The position numbers and the translations under genes are program-made. The notes under the pieces were generated by a model, which was not told where the DNA came from, made no database searches, and saw nothing but the letters and a program-made list of their open reading frames with translations. A stretch of 64,000 bases of DNA, from positions 620,001 to 684,000 of the forward strand of contig NZ_JAWPMM010000001.1 of the NCBI RefSeq assembly GCF_033344935.1, given 5' to 3'. Shown piece after piece: positions 8,546 to 18,974 of this stretch. This DNA is from Reichenbachiella sp. (GTDB taxonomy: Bacteria > Bacteroidota > Bacteroidia > Cytophagales > Cyclobacteriaceae). The first letter of the stretch is position 1; each line of letters opens with the position of its first letter.

Positions 8546-9574
8546 ATGGGAATATTTGATTTTTTCTCGAGTGATATTGCGATCGATTTAGGAACGGCCA
8601 ATACTTTGATCATTAGCAAAGGAGAGGTTGTGGTCGACGAGCCTTCCATTATTGCTATCGATAAGTCTAAGAATAAGGTGCTAGCTATTGGAGCAGAGGC
8701 CATGCAGATGCATGAAAAAACGCATGAAAGCATCAAAACCATTCGTCCACTCAAAGACGGTGTAATCGCCGATTTCCAGGCAGCTGAATCTATGATTCGT
8801 GGTATGATCAAAATGATCGATAAAGATAAGAAGCGACTATTCCCTGCTTCGCATCGCATGATCATTTGTATACCTTCTGGTATCACTGAGGTTGAAAAAA
8901 GAGCCGTACGAGATTCTGCAGAACATGCAGGAGCTAAAGAGGTTTTTATGATTCATGAGCCTATTGCAGCAGCCATCGGAATCGGAATCGATATTGAAAG
9001 ACCTGATGGTAGTATGATCGTTGATATCGGAGGTGGTACTACTGAGATTGCTGTGATTGCACTTTCAGGCATTGTTTGTGATCAGTCAATACGTGTCGCT
9101 GGAGATGCTTTCAACAAGGACATTTTGGACTATATGAGAAGGCAGCATAATTTGCTTATCGGCGAAAGAACTGCTGAAAAGGTTAAAATTCAAGTGGGAT
9201 CAGCCCTAACGGAATTGGACGAAGGCCCTGAGGATTTTGATATCCGTGGAAGAGATTTGATGACGGGTATTCCAAAGGTGATCAAGTTGTCTTACTCAGA
9301 GGTTGCCTTTGCGATTGATAAGTCAGTTTCTAAAATAGAAGAAGCAGTACTCAAAGCCTTGGAAATTGCCCCGCCTGAATTGTCAGCCGATATTTATGAT
9401 AATGGTATTTACCTGACTGGTGGCGGTGCTTTACTTAGAGGCCTTGACAAGCGGTTAGGAATGAAGACCAAACTGCCTATTCATATTGCTGAAGATCCAT
9501 TGAAGGCAGTAGTTCGAGGTACTGGAAAAGCTCTGAAGGAATTAGAGCGTTATCGTGCCGTTTTAATGCAGTAA
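8546..9574 (+). CDS. mreB: Rod shape-determining actin homologue MreB
   Basis: 342 residues. MreB polymerises under the inner membrane and positions the wall elongation machine. The actin-fold ATP site is complete: phosphate 1 loop AIDLGTANT near residue 13, phosphate 2 DIGGGTTEIAV, and adenosine loop LTGGGALLRGLD. The N-terminal MGIFDFFS is the short amphipathic membrane-binding start seen in MreB. It is the first gene of the five-gene elongasome operon and is followed by mreC after 5 bases. The 106-base leader has two dyads. Confidence 0.97.
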   Translation: MGIFDFFSSDIAIDLGTANTLIISKGEVVVDEPSIIAIDKSKNKVLAIGAEAMQMHEKTHESIKTIRPLKDGVIADFQAAESMIRGMIKMIDKDKKRLFPASHRMIICIPSGITEVEKRAVRDSAEHAGAKEVFMIHEPIAAAIGIGIDIERPDGSMIVDIGGGTTEIAVIALSGIVCDQSIRVAGDAFNKDILDYMRRQHNLLIGERTAEKVKIQVGSALTELDEGPEDFDIRGRDLMTGIPKVIKLSYSEVAFAIDKSVSKIEEAVLKALEIAPPELSADIYDNGIYLTGGGALLRGLDKRLGMKTKLPIHIAEDPLKAVVRGTGKALKELERYRAVLMQ

Positions 9575-9579
9575 GCTAA

Positions 9580-10395
9580 ATGGAAAGGCTCCTCCAGTTT
9601 CTATATAAATATAGAACTTTCATCCTGTTGCTAGTGCTGGAAGGAATTTGCTTTTGGATTATTGTCAATTCCAATATCTATCATGGAGCCAAATATTTTA
9701 CATCGTCTAATCGATTGGTTGCGACGATCGTGTCTGCCTCAGATCAAGTTGGAGACTACTTTGATCTAACTAATCAAAATAAGAGATTGGCTGAAGAAAA
9801 TGCCCGACTTCGTCAGCGATTATTAAATCTTACGGACTCTGTTTTTATGGCGGAGTTACTTTTAGACTCTAGTCATTTGGGAGTCAAGGCCAAGGTCATC
9901 GACAATTCACTTTTTTTCAGAAACAACTATTTAACTATAAACAAAGGCTCAATACACGGCGTGGAGTCTGGCATGGGTGTGGTTGGACCTGATGGGATAG
10001 TTGGTCAGGTGTTAAATACAACAGAAAACTACGCAACTATCACTTCAATCTTGCATGGCAAATCCATGGTTTCTGCCAATCACATGCCAACAGGCACCTT
10101 GTGCTCTGTAGTATGGAAGGGTGAAGACCCTCTTTATGCAAACCTAGAATACTTACCAAGACATATTTCAATTGCTCCTGGTGATTTAATTAGTACATCA
10201 GGTTTTAATTCTACCTATCCAGAGGATGAAATGATAGGAGTAGTGACAGAAGTTCATCTGGAAGATGACGCTACTTTTTATGATGTGAAGATTAAATTGG
10301 CCACAAACTTCTATTCACTTACGCATGTGTACTTGCTTTATTTGACAGGGCAGGAAGAAATTGATTCATTAAACTCAGAACTCAGATATGAATAG
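9580..10395 (+). CDS. mreC: Rod shape-determining protein MreC
   Basis: 271 residues: an N-terminal membrane helix (about 12-30), a coiled coil (about 63-85, NKRLAEENARLRQRLLNL) and a periplasmic beta domain (NNYLTINKGSIHGVESGMGVVGPDGIVGQV). It bridges MreB to PBP2 in the periplasm. The size and layout are normal. The gene begins 5 bases after mreB, and its end overlaps mreD by 8 bases. Confidence 0.94.
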   Translation: MERLLQFLYKYRTFILLLVLEGICFWIIVNSNIYHGAKYFTSSNRLVATIVSASDQVGDYFDLTNQNKRLAEENARLRQRLLNLTDSVFMAELLLDSSHLGVKAKVIDNSLFFRNNYLTINKGSIHGVESGMGVVGPDGIVGQVLNTTENYATITSILHGKSMVSANHMPTGTLCSVVWKGEDPLYANLEYLPRHISIAPGDLISTSGFNSTYPEDEMIGVVTEVHLEDDATFYDVKIKLATNFYSLTHVYLLYLTGQEEIDSLNSELRYE

Positions 10396-10903
10396 GTTTA
10401 ATGTCTTTAGTGGGTTGTTTAGGACGATTTTGCTCATTCTTGCGCAGGTGATACTATTCAAGAATCTTGTGCTATTCGATAGCGCTTTTTGTTTTGCCTA
10501 TGTATTGATATTCTTAATGCTACCGATGGATACTAATCCGATAGTGCAACTATTGGTTGGGTTTGTCGTGGGGATAATTATAGATGCATTTTACAATACA
10601 TTAGGTATCCACGCAGCGGCTAGTGTACTTGTAGTATATCTGAGAATATACTGGTCTAGAGTGATGACCCCTAGTGGGGGATACGATTCAGGCCCTAAAA
10701 TTAATGTAAGAACACAAGGGATAGGGTGGTTTTTAACCTATACCTATCCATTGATACTTGTTCATGCATTGCTTTTGCTTTTCATTGAGGCCTCTGGTTT
10801 TGGTTTGTTTTGGCAGACGCTGACCAAAGTTTTTTATAGCTCTGTCTTTACAACGGTCATCATTTTGATCATCCAGTATTTATTTTATAAAAAAATGAAA
10901 TAG
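10388..10903 (+). CDS. mreD: Rod shape-determining protein MreD
   Basis: 171 residues with about five membrane helices and little conserved primary sequence, as is normal for MreD. Assignment rests on size, hydrophobic profile and position between mreC (8-base overlap) and pbp2 (1-base gap). A DAFYNTLGIHAAASV segment matches the MreD helix pattern. It is an integral part of the elongasome and works with MreC on PBP2. Confidence 0.88.
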   Translation: MNRFNVFSGLFRTILLILAQVILFKNLVLFDSAFCFAYVLIFLMLPMDTNPIVQLLVGFVVGIIIDAFYNTLGIHAAASVLVVYLRIYWSRVMTPSGGYDSGPKINVRTQGIGWFLTYTYPLILVHALLLLFIEASGFGLFWQTLTKVFYSSVFTTVIILIIQYLFYKKMK

Positions 10904-10904
10904 G

Positions 10905-12788
10905 ATGAATGAGGATAGAAAATATATTGTGAGGATTGCCATCGTTCTGGTAGCGGCGAGCTTCCTCATCAAACTATTTTCAATTCAGGTATTGGACGAT
11001 GATTACAAAGCGAAGGCCGAAAGTAATATCATTCATACCGTAACAGAGTACCCTTATCGTGGGTTGATCTTTGACAGAAACGGAGAATTGCTGGTACATA
11101 ATGAGCCAATATTTGACTTAGATGCAGTGCCTAGAGAATTACAAATCAAGGACACACTCATGTTGAGTAGCATGCTTGGTATTGACTATAAGGATCTACT
11201 CTCAAATTTACAAAAGGCTAAACGATACTCTTCTATTCAGCCTACGACTATTGTTAAACAAGTGCCCAATCAGGTATTTGCGCAGGTGCAAGATAAACTG
11301 GTAAACTATGATGGAATTTATCCAAAAGCCAGAACGATACGCGGTTATGAATACGAAGGATTAGCTAATGTTTTTGGATATATCGGTGAGGTAAGCAAGC
11401 GGCAACTAGATCGAGATACTACCAACTATTACAAAAGTGGAGACTATATGGGAATCACCGGTCTCGAATCTTCTTATGAGAAATACCTGAGAGGAAAACG
11501 CGGAGTAAAGTACAAGATGGTGAATGTACGTCGTGTGGAGATGGGCTCATTCAAAGATGGAGAGCTGGATACACTATCTGTACCAGGAGAAAACCTGACC
11601 CTCAGCATAGACATTGAATTGCAGTCTTATGCGGAAAAGCTAATGAAGGGTAAAATTGGCAGTGTGGTAGCTATAGAGCCATCGACTGGCGAAATTTTAA
11701 CTTTCGTTTCTGCACCAAGCTATAATCCCGCTGATCTAGCAGGTAGAAATTTTAGTGAAAACTTTAGAGAGTTAAGCACTGATAGTTTAAAGCCACTTTT
11801 TAATAGGCCGCTCATGGCGATGTATCCTCCAGGCTCTATTTTCAAAATTGTACAGGGTCTAATTGCTTTGGAAGAAGGGGTGATAGGTGCCTATGACAAG
11901 GTTTACTGTGACCACTCTTTAATAGGCGATCATGCACCGCAAGGCATCTATGATATGCGTCGTGGTATCATGCTGTCTTCCAATAATTACTTTGCAAAAG
12001 TTTTTCGTTTGGTGATCAATCAGTATCCTGAGATGAGTCAGTTTGAGCAGGCTCCCCTTGGATTGGCTAATTGGAAGGAACAAGTGGGTAGGTTTGGACT
12101 GGGCAGACCTTTGGGTGTGGATTTACCCAACGAGAAGTCAGGTTTTATGCCAGATCCAGCTTATTACAATAGAGTGTATGGCACTGGAAGGTGGAAGGTT
12201 TCCAACCTCACCTCATTGAGTATCGGTCAGGGTGAAATTCTCATGAATCCCATTCAGATGACTAATTTGGCAGCAATCATGGCCAACCGAGGCTTTTACT
12301 ATAAGCCGCATATAGTAAAATCAATAGGAGAATCTGGCTATTTGCCCCCGGAGTATCGAGAGCGAATAGAAACTGGAATCAGTGCCGAACACTTTCCAGT
12401 TATTATTCAGGGTATGGCTGATGCATTGAGTGGCACAGCTCCAAGGGCTATTGTACCAGATATCGCTATTTGTGGCAAAACTGGAACAGTTGAAAACCCA
12501 CACGGAGAAGACCATTCTGTGTTTATGGCGTTTGCGCCAAAGGACGATCCCAAGATTGCGATTTCGGTCTTTGTTGAAAATGCAGGATGGGGTGGTAGAG
12601 CTGCTGCCTCTACGGCGAGCCTACTGATAGAGACTTATTTAAAGGGAAAACATACCAGACAGTGGTTAGAAGATTATGTCTTGGTGGGGGATTTTAAAGA
12701 TCGAAAAAGGACGACCCCGGCCCCTGCTGTAGTAGATTCAGTGGGAACAGAAAGCAATGAGATACTCGAAACGGAAGGGATAGAATGA
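10905..12788 (+). CDS. mrdA: Penicillin-binding protein 2 (elongation transpeptidase)
   Basis: 627 residues. One membrane helix (about 8-25), a PBP dimer/pedestal domain (YRGLIFDRNGELLVHNEP) and the transpeptidase domain with all three active-site motifs: Ser311-x-x-Lys314 in PPGSIFKI, Ser358-Ser-Asn360, and Lys525-Thr-Gly527. It cross-links lateral wall peptidoglycan in the periplasm with RodA as its glycosyltransferase partner. The C-terminal 40 residues are a variable tail. The stop overlaps the rodA start by 4 bases, which suggests translational coupling of the two partners. Confidence 0.96.
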   Translation: MNEDRKYIVRIAIVLVAASFLIKLFSIQVLDDDYKAKAESNIIHTVTEYPYRGLIFDRNGELLVHNEPIFDLDAVPRELQIKDTLMLSSMLGIDYKDLLSNLQKAKRYSSIQPTTIVKQVPNQVFAQVQDKLVNYDGIYPKARTIRGYEYEGLANVFGYIGEVSKRQLDRDTTNYYKSGDYMGITGLESSYEKYLRGKRGVKYKMVNVRRVEMGSFKDGELDTLSVPGENLTLSIDIELQSYAEKLMKGKIGSVVAIEPSTGEILTFVSAPSYNPADLAGRNFSENFRELSTDSLKPLFNRPLMAMYPPGSIFKIVQGLIALEEGVIGAYDKVYCDHSLIGDHAPQGIYDMRRGIMLSSNNYFAKVFRLVINQYPEMSQFEQAPLGLANWKEQVGRFGLGRPLGVDLPNEKSGFMPDPAYYNRVYGTGRWKVSNLTSLSIGQGEILMNPIQMTNLAAIMANRGFYYKPHIVKSIGESGYLPPEYRERIETGISAEHFPVIIQGMADALSGTAPRAIVPDIAICGKTGTVENPHGEDHSVFMAFAPKDDPKIAISVFVENAGWGGRAAASTASLLIETYLKGKHTRQWLEDYVLVGDFKDRKRTTPAPAVVDSVGTESNEILETEGIE

Positions 12789-14050
12789 GAGCGGAGAGTA
12801 TATTAGATCGAGTCGATTGGACAACCATCAGCCTTTATTTTGTAATGGTTCTTTTGGGCTGGTGTAGTATCTATGCTGCAGTATATGACGAGGAAAATGC
12901 AGCGGATCTGATTTCGTTGGCATACAACCCGGGTAAACAATTAATGTGGATAGGCACTTCATTGATCATCATTATTGGGGTGATGAGTTTAGATTTTAAG
13001 TTTTATGACTATTCGGCCTATGTCATATATGGCGTGGTTATCGTCTTGCTAATTGCGGTTCTGACTACAGGGACAGTAGTAGCAGGGTCTAAATCTTGGT
13101 TTCAAATTGGAAGTTTTCGATTACAGCCTGCTGAGTTTGCCAAATTTGCTACGGCATTGGCTTTGGCCAAGTATTTAGGTAACGTGCACGTCAAGTTCGA
13201 GGAAATAAAAACTCAGCTAATCGCATTAGCAATTTTTGGAGCGCCGATGTTATTGATTTTACTTCAGGGAGATGCTGGTTCTGCGATGGTTTTTGGTTCC
13301 TTCTTGATTGTTCTTTTTAGAGAGGGAATATCTCCAATCTATTTCATTTTAGGTTTTGCATTTGTTGTGCTATTCATTCTGACTTTGCTGGTTAGTAAAA
13401 CGGTTTTGTTTATTGCGACCATAGTAATTTGTGTGATCATGATCGGAGTATCTTTCAAAAACCCCAAACGTATTATTGCTACAGTTGTGCTCGGAGCCAT
13501 GGTTTTTGCAACCGTAATTAGTGTGGATTTTTTAATGACTAGCGTCCTAAAGCCACACCAGCGAAGTAGAGTAATTTCATTGGTAAACCCTGATGCCGAC
13601 CCGCTAGGGGCTGGATGGAATGTGACTCAGTCTAAGATTGCCATAGGCTCTGGAGGCTTTTTTGGCAAAGGCTTCTTGCAAGGCACACAGACAAAATTTG
13701 ATTTTGTCCCTGAGCAGAGTACTGATTTTATTTTCTGCACAATTGGAGAAGAGCAAGGTTGGTTAGGGAGTGTAGTTCTAATCAGCCTCTTCGTGGTCCT
13801 ACTCTTTCGAATTTCAGCAATTGCAGAAAGACAAAAGTCGAAATTTGCAAGAATCTATGGGTATGGGGTTTTAAGCGTTTTCTTTTTTCACTTTGCGGTG
13901 AACATCGCCATGACCATTGGTTTTTTTCCTGTGATTGGGATCCCTCTTCCTTTTTTTAGTTACGGGGGTTCTTCTTTGTGGTCATTTACCATTTTGCTGT
14001 TTATTTTGATCAAATTGGATTCCCATCGTATGCAGATACTGATGCGATAA
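12785..14050 (+). CDS. rodA: SEDS peptidoglycan glycosyltransferase RodA
   Basis: 421 residues with about ten membrane helices. SEDS features: SKSWFQIGSFRLQPAEFAKF near residue 102, LQGDAGSAMVF (with the catalytic-type Asp) and the C-terminal PEQSTDFIFCTIGEEQGWLG and IPLPFFSYGGSS. It polymerises lipid II during elongation, paired with PBP2. The predicted loop in the middle (residues about 205-255) is longer than in E. coli RodA, as is usual in Bacteroidota. It is the last gene of the mre operon and runs directly into a convergent gene with no gap. Confidence 0.95.
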   Translation: MRAESILDRVDWTTISLYFVMVLLGWCSIYAAVYDEENAADLISLAYNPGKQLMWIGTSLIIIIGVMSLDFKFYDYSAYVIYGVVIVLLIAVLTTGTVVAGSKSWFQIGSFRLQPAEFAKFATALALAKYLGNVHVKFEEIKTQLIALAIFGAPMLLILLQGDAGSAMVFGSFLIVLFREGISPIYFILGFAFVVLFILTLLVSKTVLFIATIVICVIMIGVSFKNPKRIIATVVLGAMVFATVISVDFLMTSVLKPHQRSRVISLVNPDADPLGAGWNVTQSKIAIGSGGFFGKGFLQGTQTKFDFVPEQSTDFIFCTIGEEQGWLGSVVLISLFVVLLFRISAIAERQKSKFARIYGYGVLSVFFFHFAVNIAMTIGFFPVIGIPLPFFSYGGSSLWSFTILLFILIKLDSHRMQILMR

Positions 14051-14656
14051 TCAAGGAATTGGGATTGTTGAAAATGCAGGGTCGTTGACTTTTACTTCAT
14101 AAAATTCAAAGAAATACTCATCTTTTCCACCTTGTATGATCTGCACATGCATTGGAAGCGTGAAGCCTTGAATATCTTCCCACTGGGAATAATAGATGTC
14201 AATTTTTTCCGTGCTGTCGAATGGATTTGTTATTTGAAAACCTTCAACTCGACTAGATTCAGGCTCAAACTGAAACTTGACTTCATTACCTATAGCATCA
14301 AAATACTTCCCTTTTCTGTAGTTGAAAACTGCATTGGGTTGATGGGCTATTAGATGAAAGGAATGGCCTTTGCCTACCGATAATTCGGCAGCGTCTATTA
14401 CTCTACTTATGCTATCTCCGACCAACGCAAATCCTAGCGTGTCGCCGAAAGCCACCGCATCATAACCGGCACTACCTTCATTATAGTTTTGATGAAATCG
14501 AAAATAGCCGTCTATAGTAGCGTGCAGCGTAGTATGGTATTCACGTTCAGGTCCTTTGCATTTAGCCTTGGAGCTTATAGAATAGAGTTCTTGATTTTGC
14601 TTGGTTGATGAACAACTTATGAACAGAAGTATAAAAAGGTATCTTAGGTTTGTCAT
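14051..14656 (-). CDS. Putative lipoprotein of unknown function
   Basis: 201 residues. A signal peptide ends in a lipobox (LLFISC), giving a mature lipoprotein. The remainder looks like a beta-rich fold (repeated short hydrophobic strands, YFRFHQNYNEG, QWEDIQGFTLPMHVQII) without a family I recognise. It might be a LolA-like or other lipid-carrying fold, but this is only an impression of the strand pattern. Its stop abuts the rodA stop on the other strand. Confidence 0.65.
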   Translation of the reverse strand: MTNLRYLFILLFISCSSTKQNQELYSISSKAKCKGPEREYHTTLHATIDGYFRFHQNYNEGSAGYDAVAFGDTLGFALVGDSISRVIDAAELSVGKGHSFHLIAHQPNAVFNYRKGKYFDAIGNEVKFQFEPESSRVEGFQITNPFDSTEKIDIYYSQWEDIQGFTLPMHVQIIQGGKDEYFFEFYEVKVNDPAFSTIPIP

Positions 14657-14713
14657 TTCGTATCATGTTTCATTCAAAAACAACTACATAGCACAAACCC
14701 CTTTTATAACTGA

Positions 14714-15802
14714 CTATCGAAATCTCTTGAATATCACTTTGAGCAACTCTTTTACCTCTTCAGAATTCATATCCCAAGCATACTTTTTGGCATAGTTCTG
14801 TACCAAAATTTCAACAGATGAGTCGAATGAATCGCACTCCTCTACCTCATCCATGGCTACTTCATAGTCCTTGTCGTTCCCTTCGAAGAGATCGTTGACG
14901 AACATATAGCGTTGGTTGATGTTTATGTTGTTCTTGAGGTTTGAAAGTGATTTAGTTTCAAGTGCTGCAGCTACAGTTTTTGATTTTTCTTTTTCCTCAT
15001 ATTGCTGGTTGAGGGTTTTGATGTCTCCTTTATACTGCTGGTTAATATTATCTGATTCCGATTCTACTTCCTCTTCTTCTATTGGCTCAAACTCATTATT
15101 GATTTCTTCTTCTGAAGCGGACTCCTCAGGTGTCGAAATTTCAATGTCTTCTAACTCTTCCAAAGGTTCTGGCATAGGAAGTTCATCCGCGGTTTCCTGT
15201 CGCTCAACTACATTTAGAGGCAAGGTAGTTTCAAACAAGCTAGCCGTTTGCTCAATTTCTTGGTTTGCATCCTGGTATGCTGCTATTGCGCTTTGAATCG
15301 CCGATTGGAGGTCGCCTTCTTCTTTCAGTCTCTCAAGAAGTTCGTCAAACAAAGGTTTGTGTAACTTGATATACTTACTATTAGACATTAGCTCTCTGCT
15401 TTTGTCTTTGCCTGTGCTTTTTGCCAATTCTTTTGAATAGTATTTGGCTGGCTCATAGAGTAGTTCTAAAGTGGATACTACTGCCTTTTCTATCAGATGT
15501 AAAAAATGATCTTTCTCTATTCGAATATTCTTCGACAAAGTATTGATGAAGGCTTTAAGTGCCTGGTTCACATCCTCACTCTTGTAGTCAAAATACGGAC
15601 TTTTGAATTTCTTAATTTCATTCTGCCATTCGTCAAAGAGGACTTTCAGTACAAAAAAATTGACCTGCTTGACAGGCGTGATTGAAATAATCTGTTGACC
15701 AGAAATGGAATCATTTTGGCTAAAAAATTCTTCGGCTATTTTGGCTGCGTAGGACTGGCTGTAGGTGTTTGTGGCTTCTTGATTTAATTTGCTACCGTGC
15801 AT
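14714..15802 (-). CDS. Conserved Bacteroidota protein of unknown function, Glu-rich centre
   Basis: 362 residues, no signal peptide or membrane helix, so probably cytoplasmic. An alpha-helical N-terminal domain (about 1-190: VNFFVLKVLFDEWQNEIKKF) is followed by a very acidic low-complexity linker (about 200-265) and a C-terminal domain (about 290-362) with INQRYMFVNDLFEGN and YAWD. I recall a similar NDRFxFxNDLF motif at the C-terminus of several uncharacterised Bacteroidota proteins; the function is unknown. It is divergent from the ferredoxin gene, with only 31 bases between the starts. Confidence 0.72.
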   Translation of the reverse strand: MHGSKLNQEATNTYSQSYAAKIAEEFFSQNDSISGQQIISITPVKQVNFFVLKVLFDEWQNEIKKFKSPYFDYKSEDVNQALKAFINTLSKNIRIEKDHFLHLIEKAVVSTLELLYEPAKYYSKELAKSTGKDKSRELMSNSKYIKLHKPLFDELLERLKEEGDLQSAIQSAIAAYQDANQEIEQTASLFETTLPLNVVERQETADELPMPEPLEELEDIEISTPEESASEEEINNEFEPIEEEEVESESDNINQQYKGDIKTLNQQYEEKEKSKTVAAALETKSLSNLKNNININQRYMFVNDLFEGNDKDYEVAMDEVEECDSFDSSVEILVQNYAKKYAWDMNSEEVKELLKVIFKRFR

Positions 15803-15833
15803 AATATTTGCTTCTTTTGCTAAGTTAAAGAAT

Positions 15834-16157
15834 ATGCCGAAAATCGTTATACAAAACCTTCACAACAAGGAGATTTTCATCATCAACGAAAATAAAAATC
15901 TTTTAGATATAATACATGAAAATTATATCGACTGGATGCATGCTTGTGGAGGAAAAGGTAGATGCACTACCTGTAAAGTACAAGTCCTGGATGGTCTCCA
16001 AAACTTCTCGGAAGAGAGTCAAGCAGAACTTAAATTTAGGAAAATGAATCGGTTAGCCTCTAACGAACGACTATCTTGCCAATGCCAAATTAATGGAGAC
16101 ATCGTTGTGAAAGTGGCTCCAGAACATAAATTCAATCATATCCAGTACTCTGACTAA
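15834..16157 (+). CDS. 2Fe-2S ferredoxin
   Basis: 107 residues from the ATG at 15834; an earlier in-frame start would add residues that are not part of the fold. The plant-type cluster ligands are Cys38, Cys44 and Cys47 (C-x5-C-x2-C in [11 protein letters not shown]) and Cys82 in RLSCQC. It is a small soluble electron carrier; the redox partner is not indicated by neighbours. The next gene, tdk, starts 5 bases after its stop, so they are likely co-transcribed. Confidence 0.9.
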   Translation: MPKIVIQNLHNKEIFIINENKNLLDIIHENYIDWMHACGGKGRCTTCKVQVLDGLQNFSEESQAELKFRKMNRLASNERLSCQCQINGDIVVKVAPEHKFNHIQYSD

Positions 16158-16162
16158 AGCGA

Positions 16163-16759
16163 ATGTTTGTCGAACCAAGAATTGATAGTTTTAAGGCCGA
16201 CTCTAGGGGAGCAGGGTGGATAGAAGTAATTTGTGGCTCCATGTTTTCTGGTAAAACAGAAGAACTCATTCGCCGACTCAATCGCGCAAAAATTGCCAAG
16301 CAAAAAATCGAAATTTATAAACCTGCTGTGGATACGAGATATCATGAGACAAGTGTAGTGTCTCACAACGATTCTTCCATCCGCTCTACCCCAGTTCAGT
16401 TTGCGGATGATATTTTATTGCTCGTTGGGGATAGTGATGTAGTAGGTATTGATGAGGCTCAGTTTTTTGATATGGAATTGATTAAAGTGGCAAGGACGCT
16501 GGCCAACAAAGGCAAGCGAGTCATCTTAGCTGGACTTGATATGGACTTTAAGGGAGAGCCCTTTGGGCCGATGCCAGGTTTGATGGGAATCGCAGAGTTT
16601 GTTACAAAAGTTCATGCTATCTGTATGAAATGCGGAGGTGTGGCGTCCTATTCCTATAGACTGACCAAGTCAGATCAGAAGGTGCTTCTCGGCGAACAAG
16701 ACGCCTATGAGGCAAGGTGTAGAAATTGTTTTTATAAAAATTCCGACAATGAGGGTTAA
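16163..16759 (+). CDS. tdk: Thymidine kinase (type II)
   Basis: 198 residues. Thymidine kinase salvages thymidine to dTMP using ATP. The P-loop is [10 protein letters not shown] (Lys31), the Walker-B-like motif is DEAQFF, and the lasso holds the structural zinc site with Cys pairs in CMKCGG and CRNC. Length and motifs are normal for the type II family. Its end overlaps the porZ start by 11 bases. Confidence 0.95.
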   Translation: MFVEPRIDSFKADSRGAGWIEVICGSMFSGKTEELIRRLNRAKIAKQKIEIYKPAVDTRYHETSVVSHNDSSIRSTPVQFADDILLLVGDSDVVGIDEAQFFDMELIKVARTLANKGKRVILAGLDMDFKGEPFGPMPGLMGIAEFVTKVHAICMKCGGVASYSYRLTKSDQKVLLGEQDAYEARCRNCFYKNSDNEG

Positions 16760-18974
16760 AGTTGGTTTTTTTCTGCTCGTTCTTTTGTTGAAGGCTTTTT
16801 CGATAGAGGCACAAGAACTCATTCCTATGGGCACCTGGCGCTCACACTTCAATTATGAACAAACCACTCTCGTTGAAAAGACTACATCTAAAGTATTTGC
16901 AGCGGCTTCGCATGGCTTGATGTATTTTGATCAGGAAGACGGGAGTATCAACAAACTGTCTAAAGTCGATGGTCTGAGTGATGTAGGAATTAGTGCCCTC
17001 GCTTACAACTCAGATTCCGAGTACTTGACGATTGGTTACCAAAGTGGAAACGTAGACATCATTACTTCAGAAGGAATTCAGAATTTGCCTATTTTATTCA
17101 ATAGCGATGTGACAGAAATCAAGGAGATCAACCATGTTTCTTTTTATGCAGGAAATATGAACTTATCTACAGATTTTGGTCTTTTGGTTCTAACCGCTGA
17201 GAATAAAATAAAAGAAGCTTATCAAAATTTGGGCGAAAACGGAGAGGTCATAGCTGTAAGAAACTCTGTAGTGATGGATGATGTTTTGTATTTGGCCACA
17301 GAGGATGGAGTTATCTCGGGCTCATTGACCAATGGTGACAATCTTCAAGATTTCAATAATTGGACGAGATATGCTGGAAGTTTAGTTTATAATACTGATA
17401 TGGTTTCAATAGCCATGTCTAATCAAAAAGTATTTGCAGCTTCAGCTACTGCGTTATATCAGCTTTTTGAAAGCAACTGGACAGATTTGGCTATTGTACT
17501 CGAGGCTGGAGAGTCAATAAAAAACATTAAGGAAGGAGTAGAAAACCTGTTGATAACGACCAATCAAAGAGTTTTGATTATGAATAATTCAGAAGCCATT
17601 TCTACGCTTGATGCTCCGAGTGATGCGGTCATTAATGATATATTTCAGGAGGGCGCTTCTATATTTTGGTATGCTGATGATTTAAGTGGTTTGTCCAAAT
17701 TGGAAAATGGTAGTGTTGAGCATATCGTTTTGGCTGGGCCATTGAATGGCATTGTAAAGCTCAAGGAGCAAGCGGGAGATATTTATGCATTGCCAGAACT
17801 GGCTATCGATTACACATTGCCGGCCTCGAATGGAAAAGGATATTCGGTATTTAAATCAGGCAATTGGACAACTAAGACTCCCAGCGACCTCGATGGATTT
17901 GTAAATATTTCCGATGTGTTGGTGTTAAACGATATTGAGTTGATTTCCTCCTTTGGAAAAGGAATTTTAAATACAGACAAAGCAATCGATTATACTAACA
18001 GCCCACTACAAGAGGTTGAATTAGGGACAGGGAATACGCTAGTGTCAGGACTTACTATTGATCAATCGGATAATATTTGGGTAGCCAATTTTGACGCCTA
18101 TTCATTATACCAATGGAATGGCATTGACGACTGGCAGCCATTTGACTTTGGTTCCTCGGCGGCGGCTGAACCTACTTCTATAGCAATCAATGAAAATAAT
18201 CAGGCATGGATGACCTTGGGATTGCAAAATGGCCAGGGTGTCTTGGCCTACGATATTGAAGCAGAAATAAGTCGCTATATCACAGCTACCGCTACAAGCC
18301 TGCCTTCGAATCAGGTTAATGATTTAGCTTTTGGAAAGGATGATGAGATTTGGTTTGCTACAAGTAAAGGGCTGGCTTATTTTCCTTATTCATTCGGTAT
18401 TATTGAGGATCAGACCATCGACGTTACACTCCCCATTTTTGAGGATCGTATTTTGTTTGAGGACAAAGAGGTACTTTCATTAGCCATCGATGGTGGGAAT
18501 CGCATGTGGGTGGGGACACAAGATGGTCTTTGGTTATTTGATGAAAATGTATCGAATTTGATCGAACATTTCACTTCAGAAAATAGTCCGCTTCCATCCA
18601 ATACTGTGATTGATCTAAGCATTCATCCGGAAACGGGAGAGTTATTTGTGGCTACTGACCAAGGTGTGGTTTCCTATCGAACGAACGCTACTGAAGGGTT
18701 AGAAACTCATCAAAATGTTAAGATTTTCCCGAATCCTGTTTTGCCAAATTTTGAGGGTTGGGTGGGTTTATCTGGCTTAGCCAATGATGTCAACATCAAA
18801 ATTACATCTGTATCTGGTCAGCTCGTCAAAACCGTAAACGCGTCAGGAGGAGGGGCTTCATGGGATGTTCGCGATTACTCAGGTCGTAGAGTGGCCACTG
18901 GGGTTTATTTGGTTTTTAGTTCAAGCAGAGATGGTAGCGAGACATTCGTCGGTAAAATAGCCGTGATAGACTGA
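16749..18974 (+). CDS. porZ: Type IX secretion system protein PorZ (beta-propeller with sorting domain)
   Basis: 741 residues from ATG at 16749, which places a clean signal peptide ([16 protein letters not shown]) at the start; a longer in-frame reading begins inside tdk. Two seven-bladed-type propeller regions (first [34 protein letters not shown], later two-component-regulator-like blades such as [14 protein letters not shown]) are followed by a C-terminal type IX sorting domain ([14 protein letters not shown] to FVGKIAVID). PorZ is a surface part of the T9SS attachment complex and is proposed to deliver anionic LPS to PorU. The gene overlaps tdk by 11 bases and recO by one base. Confidence 0.88.
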   Translation: MRVKVGFFLLVLLLKAFSIEAQELIPMGTWRSHFNYEQTTLVEKTTSKVFAAASHGLMYFDQEDGSINKLSKVDGLSDVGISALAYNSDSEYLTIGYQSGNVDIITSEGIQNLPILFNSDVTEIKEINHVSFYAGNMNLSTDFGLLVLTAENKIKEAYQNLGENGEVIAVRNSVVMDDVLYLATEDGVISGSLTNGDNLQDFNNWTRYAGSLVYNTDMVSIAMSNQKVFAASATALYQLFESNWTDLAIVLEAGESIKNIKEGVENLLITTNQRVLIMNNSEAISTLDAPSDAVINDIFQEGASIFWYADDLSGLSKLENGSVEHIVLAGPLNGIVKLKEQAGDIYALPELAIDYTLPASNGKGYSVFKSGNWTTKTPSDLDGFVNISDVLVLNDIELISSFGKGILNTDKAIDYTNSPLQEVELGTGNTLVSGLTIDQSDNIWVANFDAYSLYQWNGIDDWQPFDFGSSAAAEPTSIAINENNQAWMTLGLQNGQGVLAYDIEAEISRYITATATSLPSNQVNDLAFGKDDEIWFATSKGLAYFPYSFGIIEDQTIDVTLPIFEDRILFEDKEVLSLAIDGGNRMWVGTQDGLWLFDENVSNLIEHFTSENSPLPSNTVIDLSIHPETGELFVATDQGVVSYRTNATEGLETHQNVKIFPNPVLPNFEGWVGLSGLANDVNIKITSVSGQLVKTVNASGGGASWDVRDYSGRRVATGVYLVFSSSRDGSETFVGKIAVID

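Noticed and set aside
14916-15296. 126-residue Ser-rich plus-strand frame
   Set aside because: It is the mirror of the Glu-rich codons of the gene on the other strand (GAA/GAG to TTC/CTC), a typical shadow.
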